The notes under the pieces were generated by a model. That model was not told the origin of the DNA. It ran no database searches and saw only the letters and a program-made list of their open reading frames with translations. Shown here one piece after another: positions 1 through 7,869 of a DNA stretch of 64,000 bases (its first letter is position 1; each line of letters starts with the position of its first letter). The position numbers and the translations under genes were made by a program. The DNA is from Candidatus Methanimicrococcus labiotermitis (GTDB lineage: Archaea > Halobacteriota > Methanosarcinia > Methanosarcinales > Methanosarcinaceae), in NCBI GenBank assembly GCA_009784005.1, contig WRCE01000001.1, positions 18,998-82,997 on the forward strand. Reading direction: 5' to 3'.

Positions 1-75
1 ACATTCAAGGCACATTCAGGGCACATTCAGGGCACATTCAGGGCACATTCAGAGCACATTCAGAGCACATTCAGG
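1..75. repeat. 11-nt tandem repeat ahead of the first gene
   Basis: About seven copies of an 11-base unit (ACATTCAGGGC and close variants) run from the window edge into the ribosome-binding site of the first gene. The last unit leads directly into the Shine-Dalgarno sequence AGGAGG at 73-78. Confidence 0.9.
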
Positions 76-85
76 AGGATTCAAA

Positions 86-541
86 ATGGACATCAGATTT
101 GAAACAAAAAATTCATTTTACGTTTCCGGTTACCCGACAGAAACAACGGAAGCGTCTCTTGAAAAAGACTGCGCGATTCTCAGAGAGAAGTACGAGAGCA
201 AACTGAGGTCTGTTTCAAACCGCTTCTTTTTCGCTTCATATATGTCAAAAGACGGCGCCCCCGTTTTGCCGATGACAGACGGCGGCGTTATGATTTATCT
301 TTTCGGCGTTGAAGCGGGAAGTCAAACCCCCGTGACCGAAGGCGCAACCTGTATAGCGATACCCGCCGCTCGTTTCGCTGTTGCCGCCGTACCGAAAGGC
401 GCGCCGATATTAGCGGCGTGGCATGAATTTTTTGAAAAAGGAATACCGGAAATCGGCGCTGAGATTGACATGAATTACATGTTTTATTTTGAGGCGTTTG
501 ACGAAAACGGCGCTTGCGAGTTGTGGATTCCGGTCAAATGA
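86..541 (+). CDS. GyrI-like effector-binding domain protein
   Basis: A 151-residue soluble protein resembling the GyrI/Rob-type (AraC effector-binding) small-molecule-binding fold. Support is the overall length, the N-terminal strand with a phenylalanine-rich start, and a C-terminal segment of the form YFEAFDENGACELWIPV, the typical last strand of this fold (EVWIPV-like). No DNA-binding helix-turn-helix is attached, so it is a stand-alone ligand-binding domain; ligand unknown. The ATG at 86 follows an AGGAGG at 73-78 with ideal spacing. It stands alone, upstream of and convergent with an acetate-transporter-family gene. Family assignment is by pattern only and the cellular role is not known. 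Confidence 0.6.
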   Translation: MDIRFETKNSFYVSGYPTETTEASLEKDCAILREKYESKLRSVSNRFFFASYMSKDGAPVLPMTDGGVMIYLFGVEAGSQTPVTEGATCIAIPAARFAVAAVPKGAPILAAWHEFFEKGIPEIGAEIDMNYMFYFEAFDENGACELWIPVK

Positions 542-549
542 AACTTGAC

Positions 550-670
550 TTTGTATAAGGAAAAGGAAAGGCAAAAACCGACCTTGTATATGGAAGGGGA
601 AAGGCAATAAGCCTGCCTTGTATAAGGAAAGGGAAAGGCAATAAGCCGACCTTGTATATGGAAAGGGAGA
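550..670. repeat. 34-nt tandem repeat in the 542-909 gap
   Basis: Three and a half copies of a 33-34 base unit, each starting CTTGTATA and containing GGAAAGGGAAAGGC, lie behind the first gene. The rest of the gap to 909 holds two terminator-like hairpins and no gene. Confidence 0.85.
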
Positions 671-778
671 TTGGACGAATCGTTTAATCAAACAATCAAA
701 CCTTACGGTTTCTTGTTGTGCAAAAGAACGCGGAAAAGAGATGCATCTCTCGGGTTTTAATTCTAAAAAAAGGAAGAC

Positions 779-794
779 GGGCGCCGAAGCGCCC
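779..794 (-). terminator. UUCG-type hairpin
   Basis: A perfect 6-bp stem GGGCGC/GCGCCC. Read on the minus strand the loop is TTCG, followed by a T-rich stretch at 769-777. It is the second of two hairpins behind the minus-strand transporter gene and may also end transcription of the plus-strand gene. Confidence 0.55.
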
Positions 795-838
795 AAAAAG
801 GTAAACACAATATTTCGTTTTTAGTCAAAAGGTAAAAT

Positions 839-866
839 GAGACCGGCGCCGACAGGCGCAGGCCTC
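839..866 (-). terminator. hairpin behind the first acetate-transporter-family gene
   Basis: A long GC-rich stem with small mismatches (GAGACCGGCGCC with GGCGCAGGCCTC), followed on the minus strand by a T-rich run. It lies 44 nt past the stop of the minus-strand gene ending at 910. Confidence 0.55.
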
Positions 867-909
867 TGTTTTGCCTTGTTTTTTAATGTGAAGTTTTTGT
901 CAGCGTCGC

Positions 910-1452
910 TTAGAGCGGGAACTTGTAGCCGACTTCGTTCAAGACAATAGCCATTGCCGTGTAGAAGGCGAGAAGACCGAGGACGACACACAAAACGCCG
1001 GCAACCATTGCGAGACCGCCGATCATTGCGTTAACGCCGGAGATGACGAGAACGATTGTCAAAAGACCGAGGACGCCGATTAAGGCTTTTGCCTTTAATT
1101 TAATGACACCGAGTGTCAATGCGAAGGCAAGGAGAGCCCATACGATCAAGTAGAGACCGGTGGCCATACCGCCTGATCCTGTCAAAAGGATGTAGGCAAA
1201 GCTGAGCCAGAATGAACCAAAGCCGCAGAATGCAACGAGGTCAAAGGTGCTGCCTTTCTTGAATGCCATTAAACCGGCACAGAACTGAGCGATACCGCCG
1301 ACAAAGATGGCCATTGCGATAAGGGGGATGGCATCTTCGGCTAATCCTAAATTAACGAACGCTAAGACTAATGTTGACAAACTGAATCCGGTCAAACCGA
1401 GTGCGCCCGGTGTTGCCCAAGAGTCAGAAATTTTAACCACTTGTTCAGACAT
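910..1452 (-). CDS. acetate transporter, GPR1/FUN34/YaaH family (copy 1)
   Basis: A 180-residue integral membrane protein with about six hydrophobic segments. The family signature appears near the N terminus as PGALGLTGF (residues 15-23; family consensus NPAPLGL). Members include bacterial SatP and the acetate permease of Methanosarcina (AceP), which bring in acetate or succinate. In a methyl-reducing methanogen this would supply acetate for biosynthesis. A paralogue lies at 2815-3378 on the same strand. The start is supported by GGAGG ten bases upstream. Substrate is inferred from the family and physiology, not from visible residues. Confidence 0.85.
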   Translation of the reverse strand: MSEQVVKISDSWATPGALGLTGFSLSTLVLAFVNLGLAEDAIPLIAMAIFVGGIAQFCAGLMAFKKGSTFDLVAFCGFGSFWLSFAYILLTGSGGMATGLYLIVWALLAFALTLGVIKLKAKALIGVLGLLTIVLVISGVNAMIGGLAMVAGVLCVVLGLLAFYTAMAIVLNEVGYKFPL

Positions 1453-1502
1453 AATTATAATCCTCCAAAATTATCAAAACAACGTTTTGAATACTTTTAC
1501 AA

Positions 1503-1513
1503 TAATTTATAAT
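1503..1513 (-). promoter_or_regulatory. TATA-box candidate for the gene at 910-1452
   Basis: On the minus strand the sequence AATTATAAATT lies about 55 bases upstream of the start codon, giving a predicted transcription start near 1480 and a short leader that includes the GGAGG site. Archaeal TATA boxes are degenerate and this region is AT-rich. Confidence 0.35.
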
Positions 1514-2029
1514 TAATCACACATAACTAAAAGGTAAGAACGCGCACAAGAAAGACAAGAAATTGATTTCCTGCATGCATGGTAATCTATACCTATCAGC
1601 AAAAAGGTAAAGTGTTCAGCCTATTTATAAATCTTTCAGTATAATGGGCGGGGAAACGAAGCGCCGCCCACATCCGTTTTTTGAAATAATCATTACGCCG
1701 AAAAATCCGTAAAAAATGTCAACGAATAACGAATGTTATTCACAAAAACGAAGTTTATATCGACAATTGACTATGGAAAAAATGAAGTGCGCGGAAACAG
1801 GGCAAAATAATGAAAAAAAATCAAAAAAAATCAAAAAAAAAGCGTCAAAAATGAACAAAAAGAATCAAAACTAATCAAAAACAATCAAAAATTCAAAAAT
1901 TTTTTCAGCATCAGCTGAACTCTTTTCCGCGCCCGCCCTCTGAAAATTTCAGTTATCTGTTTTCCAAAAACCATATTAAAAATAATTTTTTCCCGTCAAG
2001 AAAAAATGTGAAAATTAAATTGTGCCGCA
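1514..2029. other. AT-rich intergenic stretch without a gene
   Basis: No credible ORF. From 1800 to 1910 it is dominated by A-runs interrupted by TC (variants of AAAAATCAAAAA). It is part of the 1453-2814 gap. Confidence 0.6.
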
Positions 2030-2267
2030 CCATACAAAACGCCCGCCCGCTTTCGCTTTACATCTTGCCTGTCCGCCTGCGTCCGCCCGCTCTTTTGGCG
2101 GCCTGCGTTCGGTCGCGCGCCCGCCCGCCCGTCTGCCTGCCCGTAGGCCTGCCCGTCTGTCCATCCGTTTTCGTTTTGTCGCTTATCTGTCCGCCTGCTC
2201 ATCTGCCCGCCTGCTCATCTGCCTGCCTGCTTGCCTGTCTGCCTCTGTCCTGCCCTTGATTGCCCTT

Positions 2268-2371
2268 GCCACCTGCAATCTGCCACCTGCAATCTGCCAC
2301 CTGCAATCTGCCACCTGCAATCTGCCACCTGCAATCTGCCACCTGCAATCTGCCACCTGCAATCTGCCACT
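2268..2371. repeat. 14-nt tandem repeat
   Basis: About seven nearly identical copies of the 14-base unit GCCACCTGCAATCT in direct tandem, with no spacers. Confidence 0.95.
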
Positions 2372-2375
2372 GCCA

Positions 2376-2465
2376 ACAGCACTTTCCACATTCATCTGCT
2401 TTTTTTTGTAACAGCCGTTCGCTTCGCGAACGTGGCACAGCTACCGCCACTGCTGCCACCGCTCC
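2376..2465 (-). repeat. dispersed palindromic element type 2, copy A (inverted)
   Basis: Minus-strand copy of an element also found at 3735-3865 and 4090-4210. Each copy holds, in order, a microsatellite of GGCGGT/AGCAGT units, the palindrome GTTCGCGAAGCGAAC, the segment GGCTGTTACAAAAAAAAGC, and a tail resembling AGATGCATGTAGAAAGTGCT. This copy points away from copies B and C, with the second acetate-transporter-family gene between. Confidence 0.85.
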
Positions 2466-2689
2466 TCCTCTGTCCATCTTTGCTTATCCTTGCTTGCTTC
2501 TGCCTGCTCGCCTACTCACCTGCCTGCCTGCTTGCCTGTTCGCTCGCCTGCCTGCCTGCTTGCCTGTTCGCTCGCCTGCCTTCTCACCTGCACCCGCTCA
2601 CTCACACTTGCGTATCCTGCCGCACACTCGTACAGACCGCTGAAAAATCGAATTCGCCGACCAAAAAATTATGCCGTCGCGGGTATCAA

Positions 2690-2731
2690 AATCAATCAAA
2701 ATCAATCAAAATCAATCAAAATCAATCAAAA
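2690..2731. repeat. 10-nt tandem repeat
   Basis: Four copies of ATCAATCAAA in tandem, ending exactly where the tRNA-like remnant begins. Confidence 0.9.
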
Positions 2732-2756
2732 TCGTCCCGTCCGGATTCGAACGGAT
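2732..2756 (-). pseudogene. possible tRNA 3'-end remnant
   Basis: On the minus strand this reads as the T-arm and 3' acceptor strand of a tRNA: the T-loop TTCGAAT is followed by CCGGA, then CGGGACG and A. The 5' T-stem half matches only if one G is restored. No D-arm, anticodon arm or 5' acceptor strand is present, because the sequence upstream on that strand is something else. It could be a degraded tRNA or an old attachment site. Confidence 0.35.
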
Positions 2757-2787
2757 TTTAGATCGTATCGTTTTTAAAAAATAAAAG

Positions 2788-2809
2788 ATGAGAAACGGTT
2801 GTTTCTCAT
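2788..2809 (-). terminator. terminator of the second acetate-transporter-family gene
   Basis: A perfect 9-bp stem ATGAGAAAC/GTTTCTCAT with a four-base loop, followed on the minus strand by TTTTATTTTTT. It begins six bases past the stop codon of the gene at 2815-3378. Confidence 0.8.
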
Positions 2810-2814
2810 TTTCA

Positions 2815-3378
2815 TTACATCGGAAGCTTGTAACCGTTTTCGTTCAACACGATGGCGATTGCCGCATAAAACGCGGACACGCCCAAAACGAAGGCACAGA
2901 CGCCGGCGGCAAGACCGATTGCGGGCACCGCGACAAAGTGGGACGCGGCGGTGACGAAGAATGTCAAAACCAAAAGGGCGAAAATGACAATCAGAGCTTT
3001 GACACCCATCTTCAGTGTACCGAAGAACAGGCCCAGACCAAGGATACCCCAGAGAACAAGGTAGAGGCCAAGCGACAAATCACTCGCAGCCGCGGCGCCG
3101 AACGGCGCGATTAAGATGTAGGCGAAACTGAGCCAAAAGGCGCCGAAGCACGTAAAAGCAACGGTTTCAAACGTGTTTCCTTTTTTCCATGCAAGCATTC
3201 CGGCAAGCATTTGAACCAAACCGCCGACAAAAATCGCCATCGCGATCACAGCCAAATTCTCGCCAAAAATTCCCATATTGTAAAAACTCAGCAACAGCGT
3301 TGCAAGCGAAAATCCTGTCAATCCGAGAGCGCCCGGATTACCGGTCGTGTCCGCAATTTTTATAGTTTGTTCATTCAT
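2815..3378 (-). CDS. acetate transporter, GPR1/FUN34/YaaH family (copy 2)
   Basis: A 187-residue, six-segment membrane protein closely related to the product of 910-1452 over its whole length. It shares the N-terminal motif PGALGLTGFSL (residues 15-25) and the central stretch IAMAIFVGG. The expected role is uptake of acetate or a related small acid. Tandem paralogues could differ in affinity or regulation; the sequence does not say which. It is flanked by inverted copies of a dispersed palindromic repeat (2376-2465 and 3735-3865) and by a tRNA-like remnant, so it may have moved or duplicated as a cassette. AGGTTA precedes the ATG. Confidence 0.85.
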   Translation of the reverse strand: MNEQTIKIADTTGNPGALGLTGFSLATLLLSFYNMGIFGENLAVIAMAIFVGGLVQMLAGMLAWKKGNTFETVAFTCFGAFWLSFAYILIAPFGAAAASDLSLGLYLVLWGILGLGLFFGTLKMGVKALIVIFALLVLTFFVTAASHFVAVPAIGLAAGVCAFVLGVSAFYAAIAIVLNENGYKLPM

Positions 3379-3734
3379 ATATTTAACCTTTCATTTTTTA
3401 TATAATTGTTAAAATACAATAGCCTGTCTGCCTACTCCGACAGACGGTTCCTGTGGAAACGAATTCACCCTTTAAAAGCCTTTTCGCCCGTCAAATTTTT
3501 GAAAACAAATAGTGAGAGAGGTCCTATTTTTAAAAACGGCAGCAGAAGTTATCGGTATCGGGTTCATTGATTGACGTGAAAAAGGAGCGAATGCCATTTT
3601 TATAATCGACAGACAACAAAAAATGTAGAGGAGAGTGGGAAAACAGAGGAAGAGGAAACAGAGGAAGAGGAAACAGAGGAAGGAAAAGCAAGGAGCGGCA
3701 GAAAAAACCGGCAGCAAATATAGACAACAATACA

Positions 3735-3865
3735 GGTAGCGCAAACGGCAGCAGTGGCGGTGGCAGCAGTGGCGGTGGCAGTAGTGGCGGTAGCAGCAGT
3801 AGCGGTAGCAGTGCCACGTTCGCGAAGCGAACGGCTGTTACAAAAAAAAGCAGATGCATGTACAA
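3735..3865 (+). repeat. dispersed palindromic element type 2, copy B
   Basis: A microsatellite of GGCGGT/AGCAGT units at about 3738-3810 runs into the palindrome GTTCGCGAAGCGAAC, the segment GGCTGTTACAAAAAAAAGC and GATGCATGTA. Same order as copies A (inverted) and C. The stretch 3630-3700 in front is a separate GAGGAAGAGGAAACA tandem repeat. Confidence 0.9.
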
Positions 3866-3899
3866 AAGAAAAAAGAAAAAAGAAGCTTGGTTTTTTCTG

Positions 3900-4031
3900 C
3901 TTGGTTTTTTCAAAAAAATACTGTTTGCAATTTCTCGTTATATTTTTAGCAGAAAGCTCCATTTTCGGATTTGAGCGCTGCTTCGCATCGCCCAAATCCG
4001 AAAATGGAGGTCGGCTTGTGTGGTTTTTTGT
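3900..4031 (+). repeat. dispersed palindromic element type 1, copy 1
   Basis: About 130 bases with a 53-nt palindrome at 3957-4009: 17-base arms CTCCATTTTCGGATTTG and its complement, separated by a GC-rich apex reading GCGCTGCTTCGCATCGC that can itself fold. The left flank carries TTTTTTCAAAAAA and TTTCTCGTTA; the right flank is T-rich. Nearly the same sequence occurs at 38778-38912 (inverted) and 51620-51750. In this copy the outer arms pair perfectly. Confidence 0.9.
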
Positions 4032-4089
4032 TTTTATTGATTCAAGGCGTTCGTTTTCACTCAGATGCAAAGCTACTCGTTTTCATTGA

Positions 4090-4210
4090 GTCAGCAGCAG
4101 TGGCGGTAGCAGCAATGGCGGTAGCAGCAGTGGCGGTGGCAGTGCCCCGTTCGCGAAGCGAACGGCTGTTACAAAAAAAAGCTGATGCATATAGAAAGTG
4201 CTATAAGGTA
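4090..4210 (+). repeat. dispersed palindromic element type 2, copy C
   Basis: Microsatellite (about 4092-4141), palindrome GTTCGCGAAGCGAAC, segment GGCTGTTACAAAAAAAAGC, then GATGCATATAGAAAGTGCT. It is followed by a GAGAAAACAAAAGAA tandem repeat at 4245-4310. Together with copy B it brackets element type 1 copy 1. Confidence 0.9.
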
Positions 4211-4333
4211 GCAATACAGGCGGCAAATACAGACAACAAAGCAAAGGAAGAGAAAACAAAAGAAGAGAAAACAAAAGAAGAGAAAACAAAAGAAGAAAAA
4301 AACAAGAAGAGAAACAAAGTCAATAAAAAAAAA

Positions 4334-4363
4334 TGGCAAGAGAATGAGAGGAAACTCTTGCCA
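4334..4363 (-). terminator. mtaCB terminator
   Basis: A perfect 9-bp stem TGGCAAGAG/CTCTTGCCA with T-rich tracts on both sides, 23 nt past the mtaB stop. It can act in either direction, but only mtaCB reads into it. Confidence 0.8.
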
Positions 4364-4385
4364 AATGTTTTTTTTAGTTTGATGC

Positions 4386-5777
4386 TTAAAGGGCGTAGTT
4401 TTCCTTGAACTGGAAAACAGCGACTTCTGCATTGTATTTTTCCAAGCACTGGTCGACGAATTTGGCTTTCTCAGCGGGGAGTGCTGCCAAGTCCTTCTTA
4501 ACTGCATTGAGGGCATTCTGTTCGAATTTGGTAAGAACGAGTTTGCCGCCCTTGACACCTTCGTCGAGGATTGCGCAGCAGGTTTCTGCGGCTGCCTTGG
4601 AACGGAGGTATGTGTCGTTGCCGTTCTTTGCGATTGCTTCGCCGACGCGGAATGCGTTGTCGTATGCAAGCACATAGCCCTGGGGGTCTCTGTATTTGTC
4701 AGAGAGGGTGAGGAGGTCACGGAGTAATTTCTCGTTGCCTGTTCTCAGTGCGGTGTTCATCAATGCACAGTCGTATGCAAGGGATTCGACCCAGCACTGG
4801 ACGGTTGTACCACCGAATTCGCCGTGGTATTCGACGGATTCGTTGGACCACATGTCACAAACCTGCATTGTCAAGTTGCCCATGATGTCGGAGTGAGCAC
4901 AGGTGGAGGATTTACCTTCTTGTGTGATCGGGATACCGGCAATGGATTTGATGATTGAGTTTTCGTAACCGCAGTCTTTACCCGGGCCGGTTGCGCCGGA
5001 TTCGTATGCTGCAAGGGTTCTTGCGGCGGAGATACAGCGGGCAACGATGGCTGTTGTGTGGGCGAGGTTCTTGTCGAGGAGACCGCCGGCAATGAACATT
5101 GCGGTGTTGGCCTGGGCACAGTCTGTGTCACCGGCTGCAACGATTTTGTTCTTCTTGGCGATGTTGACGATGTTCTGCCAAACGAATTCCATGTCGCTTG
5201 TACCGAGGACACCGATACCGAAGAGGATACCTGCTGTGTCGTCACGGATGATTGCGTAGTCGAAGACTTCCTTGCCGCCCATTGTTTCAATGGACAAAAG
5301 GTCAGCGCCCTGTGCGGCACACTGGTCAAAGGCTTCGAGCATGGTGTCGTTCTTCTTTCCGCGGAGGGCGAGGAGGTCTCTGTCTTCACGGATGTCACCG
5401 ATTGTGTGTCTGAGAGCACATTTCACGCCGTATTCTTCGTGGAATTCTTCCATGATGGTTTTCTGTGCGTGTGCAACAGCTGCGCCCCAGGAGGGGTTGT
5501 TGGACATCTGCTGAACGTGCTCGGATTCCAAACAGACAGCGGGGGCACCGATCTGGACGATTCTGCCCATTGCGTCTCTTGTAATTCTTTCGTATTCTTT
5601 AACGAGTGCTTCTTTGGAAACACCGGCCTGCGGTCTGGGAGCGTAGTTCAATTCGGGAATTGTGAGTCCTGCGCCGATTTCGAGGCCTAAACCTGCTTTA
5701 ACCGGGAATTTTGCTCTGCCGAAGGTCATTTCATCTGCATTTGCATATGCCATCTTTGTGTATCTGGTAACTGTCAT
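4386..5777 (-). CDS. mtaB: methanol:corrinoid methyltransferase MtaB
   Basis: A 463-residue zinc enzyme that moves the methyl group of methanol onto the cobalt of MtaC, the first step of methanol-dependent methanogenesis. The sequence follows the known MtaB family end to end: an N terminus with RYTKMAYANADEMTFG, then EHVQQMSNNPSWGA, CALRHTIGDIRE, AGDTDCAQANTAMF, GPGKDCGYEN and NESVEYHGEFGGTTVQCW, which include the cysteine- and glutamate-rich zinc and catalytic region. It lies 12 nt behind mtaC, and its Shine-Dalgarno AAGGAGG overlaps the mtaC stop, so the two are cotranscribed. No mtaA is present in the window. Confidence 0.97.
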   Translation of the reverse strand: MTVTRYTKMAYANADEMTFGRAKFPVKAGLGLEIGAGLTIPELNYAPRPQAGVSKEALVKEYERITRDAMGRIVQIGAPAVCLESEHVQQMSNNPSWGAAVAHAQKTIMEEFHEEYGVKCALRHTIGDIREDRDLLALRGKKNDTMLEAFDQCAAQGADLLSIETMGGKEVFDYAIIRDDTAGILFGIGVLGTSDMEFVWQNIVNIAKKNKIVAAGDTDCAQANTAMFIAGGLLDKNLAHTTAIVARCISAARTLAAYESGATGPGKDCGYENSIIKSIAGIPITQEGKSSTCAHSDIMGNLTMQVCDMWSNESVEYHGEFGGTTVQCWVESLAYDCALMNTALRTGNEKLLRDLLTLSDKYRDPQGYVLAYDNAFRVGEAIAKNGNDTYLRSKAAAETCCAILDEGVKGGKLVLTKFEQNALNAVKKDLAALPAEKAKFVDQCLEKYNAEVAVFQFKENYAL

Positions 5778-5789
5778 TTTGCTGCCTCC

Positions 5790-6566
5790 TTAGTGGGTGT
5801 GGAATTCATTTCTCAGCTTTGCAATGTCTGCGCCGTTCTTCAAAATGAAGTTCGCGAATTTCGGAGCGACTGCTGCGTCTTCACCGTAAACACCGAGGCT
5901 GTAGGTCTCAACGAAGTCCTGGTTAACAGCGCCGCCGCCACATGCGAACGGAACTTTGATGCCTTTTTCGATGAGTTTGTCGTTGACTTCCTTGAATGCG
6001 TACATTGTGGTGGTCATCAAAGCTGTACCTGTCACCATGACGGGTTTGTTTTTGACGACTGCGTCAACAACTTCGTTAACCGGAACGTCACGGCCAAGGT
6101 CGACAACTTCAAATCCGTCTGCTCTGAGGAGAGCGGCGACGATTGTCTTGCCGATGTCGTGAACGTCGCCTTCTGCAACGTGGCAAACGACAAGTCCCTT
6201 TGCTTTCGGAGCTGTGGTGGACTTGGATTTACAGTAGTCTATACCTTCGAGCATGGCGTCAGCTGACATCATGACGTTGGGGAGGAAAATGATACCCTGG
6301 TCATATAAGTTGGAGACAACGGCCATTCCGGGGAGGAGGGCTTCGTCGATTAATTTGATCGGGTCTTTGCCGGCTTTAATGCAGCCGTCGAGTGCTGCAA
6401 TGACATCGTCTTCTTCACCTTCGTAAATTGCGACGGCCACTGCTTTATAGAGTTCATCTTTCGGATAAAGTTGCTTTGCTGCTTCGTCCGGGGTCACGGC
6501 TTTTTCCATGGCCACATTATATCTTGTAAGAATTGCTGTAATATCTTCTTTCTTCAAGTCTAACAT
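5790..6566 (-). CDS. mtaC: methanol corrinoid protein MtaC
   Basis: A 258-residue corrinoid protein that carries the methyl group from MtaB to the coenzyme M methyltransferase. The N-terminal half is the helical cap domain. The C-terminal Rossmann-like B12 domain has the diagnostic DVHDIGKTIVAALL motif (about residues 135-148), whose histidine is the lower cobalt ligand, and a glycine-rich FACGGGAVN near the C terminus that contacts the nucleotide tail. It is the first gene of mtaCB, with a long upstream region that probably contains a leader of about 290-350 nt. Confidence 0.96.
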   Translation of the reverse strand: MLDLKKEDITAILTRYNVAMEKAVTPDEAAKQLYPKDELYKAVAVAIYEGEEDDVIAALDGCIKAGKDPIKLIDEALLPGMAVVSNLYDQGIIFLPNVMMSADAMLEGIDYCKSKSTTAPKAKGLVVCHVAEGDVHDIGKTIVAALLRADGFEVVDLGRDVPVNEVVDAVVKNKPVMVTGTALMTTTMYAFKEVNDKLIEKGIKVPFACGGGAVNQDFVETYSLGVYGEDAAVAPKFANFILKNGADIAKLRNEFHTH

Positions 6567-6950
6567 ATTAGATTCTCCGTTTCGATCTGTAATTTAAAGG
6601 AGATGTAAAACAACCGTTTATTTTGCGTTAACAAACATTTTGTGTTAACAAACGTTTTGTGTTAACAAACATTTTCCTCGAACTGCATAACGTTTTAAAG
6701 GCTTTTCAACACACACACGAAACTTTCCTTTGAAACCACACATTTTTTTCAAAATACACAAACTTTTCGAGAAATTAATTATCGTTATTTTGATCAATCA
6801 GGCTCAAAAATTTTGAACAGTCATGATTTTTTTTTAACGAGTTGTCTTATTCCATCTCCTCAGTCACGAACCATACGTGTATAAAGACACAAAAGGATAT
6901 TTGCGTCTTTCACAAGTACCCTATTCGTCAAATGTCTATATACATTAACC
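6567..6950 (-). promoter_or_regulatory. mtaCB leader and promoter region
   Basis: No gene here. Two TATA-like sequences face mtaC on the minus strand: GTATATAG at 6936-6943 and TTTATACA at 6878-6885, implying leaders of roughly 345 or 290 nt. Long leaders are known for mta operons in Methanosarcina. At 6625-6675 the leader contains a tandem repeat built on GTTAACAAACATTTTGT, close to the start codon, which could influence translation. Confidence 0.45.
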
Positions 6951-7243
6951 CCCTCTTTTTTTTTTGAATCGAATTTTCTCCGAATCAAATGAAATAAGAA
7001 AAGCAAAACAAATTTATTTGAAACTAAGCCAACCAAATTTCATTTTAAATTTTATTATGTTCAATGCCTGATTGATTTCAAAATTGCCGGAAAATAAAAA
7101 AAAGAGACGACGAACAAAATTTTGATAGCTTGAATGAATAAGGAATTATTGTCGCAATAATTTTGATTCAAACATAACTAAAATTAGTGACCAATTATAA
7201 CAAGAGGAAAAAAACAGATAAATGACAAAAAGGGATGCCGAGG

Positions 7244-7320
7244 GTTAGATATTTATATCCGGGTACAGCGGCGTTTGATTCCAAACAGGCAAAAATGTAA
7301 CCGGGATATAAATTAGAAAC
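7244..7320. promoter_or_regulatory. inverted repeat enclosing two TATA-like sequences
   Basis: The left arm (7251-7263, ATTTATATCCGGG) and right arm (7301-7314, CCGGGATATAAATT) are inverted copies about 37 bases apart. Both contain TTTATAT. It lies in the 1.3-kb gap between mtaC and pheS, with no ORF nearby, and could be a promoter or operator of an untranslated transcript. Confidence 0.4.
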
Positions 7321-7589
7321 AAATTATAAATTAGTAAGCAACTTATAATAGAATGGCAAAATGAGAAAAATCTGACAATCAGATACTTACAGTCGCTCGC
7401 CTAATAATTATATATCATTCAATTGTATATATCATAATTGCATATTTTCGATTATGTACCTTAGAATTGCATATCTTTTATCGTAAACAATGTGTAAATT
7501 GAATAATAAAACCACAGTATATATTATAGGTGTATGAGAGAAAGGCAGAAATTTTGGCAATAAATTATCCCAATAACGAATTAGTTCCA

Positions 7590-7735
7590 GAACAGATTGT
7601 TTCTGCAACGGATTGTTGCAACAACAGATTGTTGCAACAGCAAATTGTTTCAACAACAAATTGTTGCAACAACAGATTGTTTCAACAACAGATTGTTGCA
7701 ACAACAGATTGTTTCAACAATAAATTCATCCCGCT
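7590..7735. repeat. 15-nt tandem repeat
   Basis: About nine degenerate copies of a 15-base unit AACAGATTGTTGCAAC; alternate units contain the palindrome TTGTTGCAACAA. From 7740 to 7865 a second repeat of AATAAAGCGGAAAAG follows. Open frames here are repeat artefacts. Confidence 0.9.
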
Positions 7736-7869
7736 GTGAAACAAGCTAAAATAAAGCGGATAAAGAATAAAGCGGAAAAAATAAAGCAGAAAAGAATAGA
7801 TCGGAAAAGAACAAAGCGAAAAAGAACAAAGCGAAAAAGAATAGAGTAGAAAGAAATAAAACGGAAAAA

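Larger units (their letters stand above)
2030..2600. repeat. pyrimidine-rich low-complexity block
   Basis: About 570 bases in which the plus strand is dominated by short units such as CTGCC, CCCG and GCCTG, unlike the AT-rich surroundings. The complementary strand is G-rich and at 2120-2142 holds four GGG runs with short loops, a possible G-quadruplex. Embedded in it are a 14-nt tandem repeat (2268-2371) and a dispersed palindromic repeat (2376-2465). All open frames here are repeat artefacts. Confidence 0.8.

Noticed and set aside
2008..2777. Several overlapping long open frames
   Set aside because: They are produced by tandem repeats of units without stop codons; no family features and strongly skewed composition.
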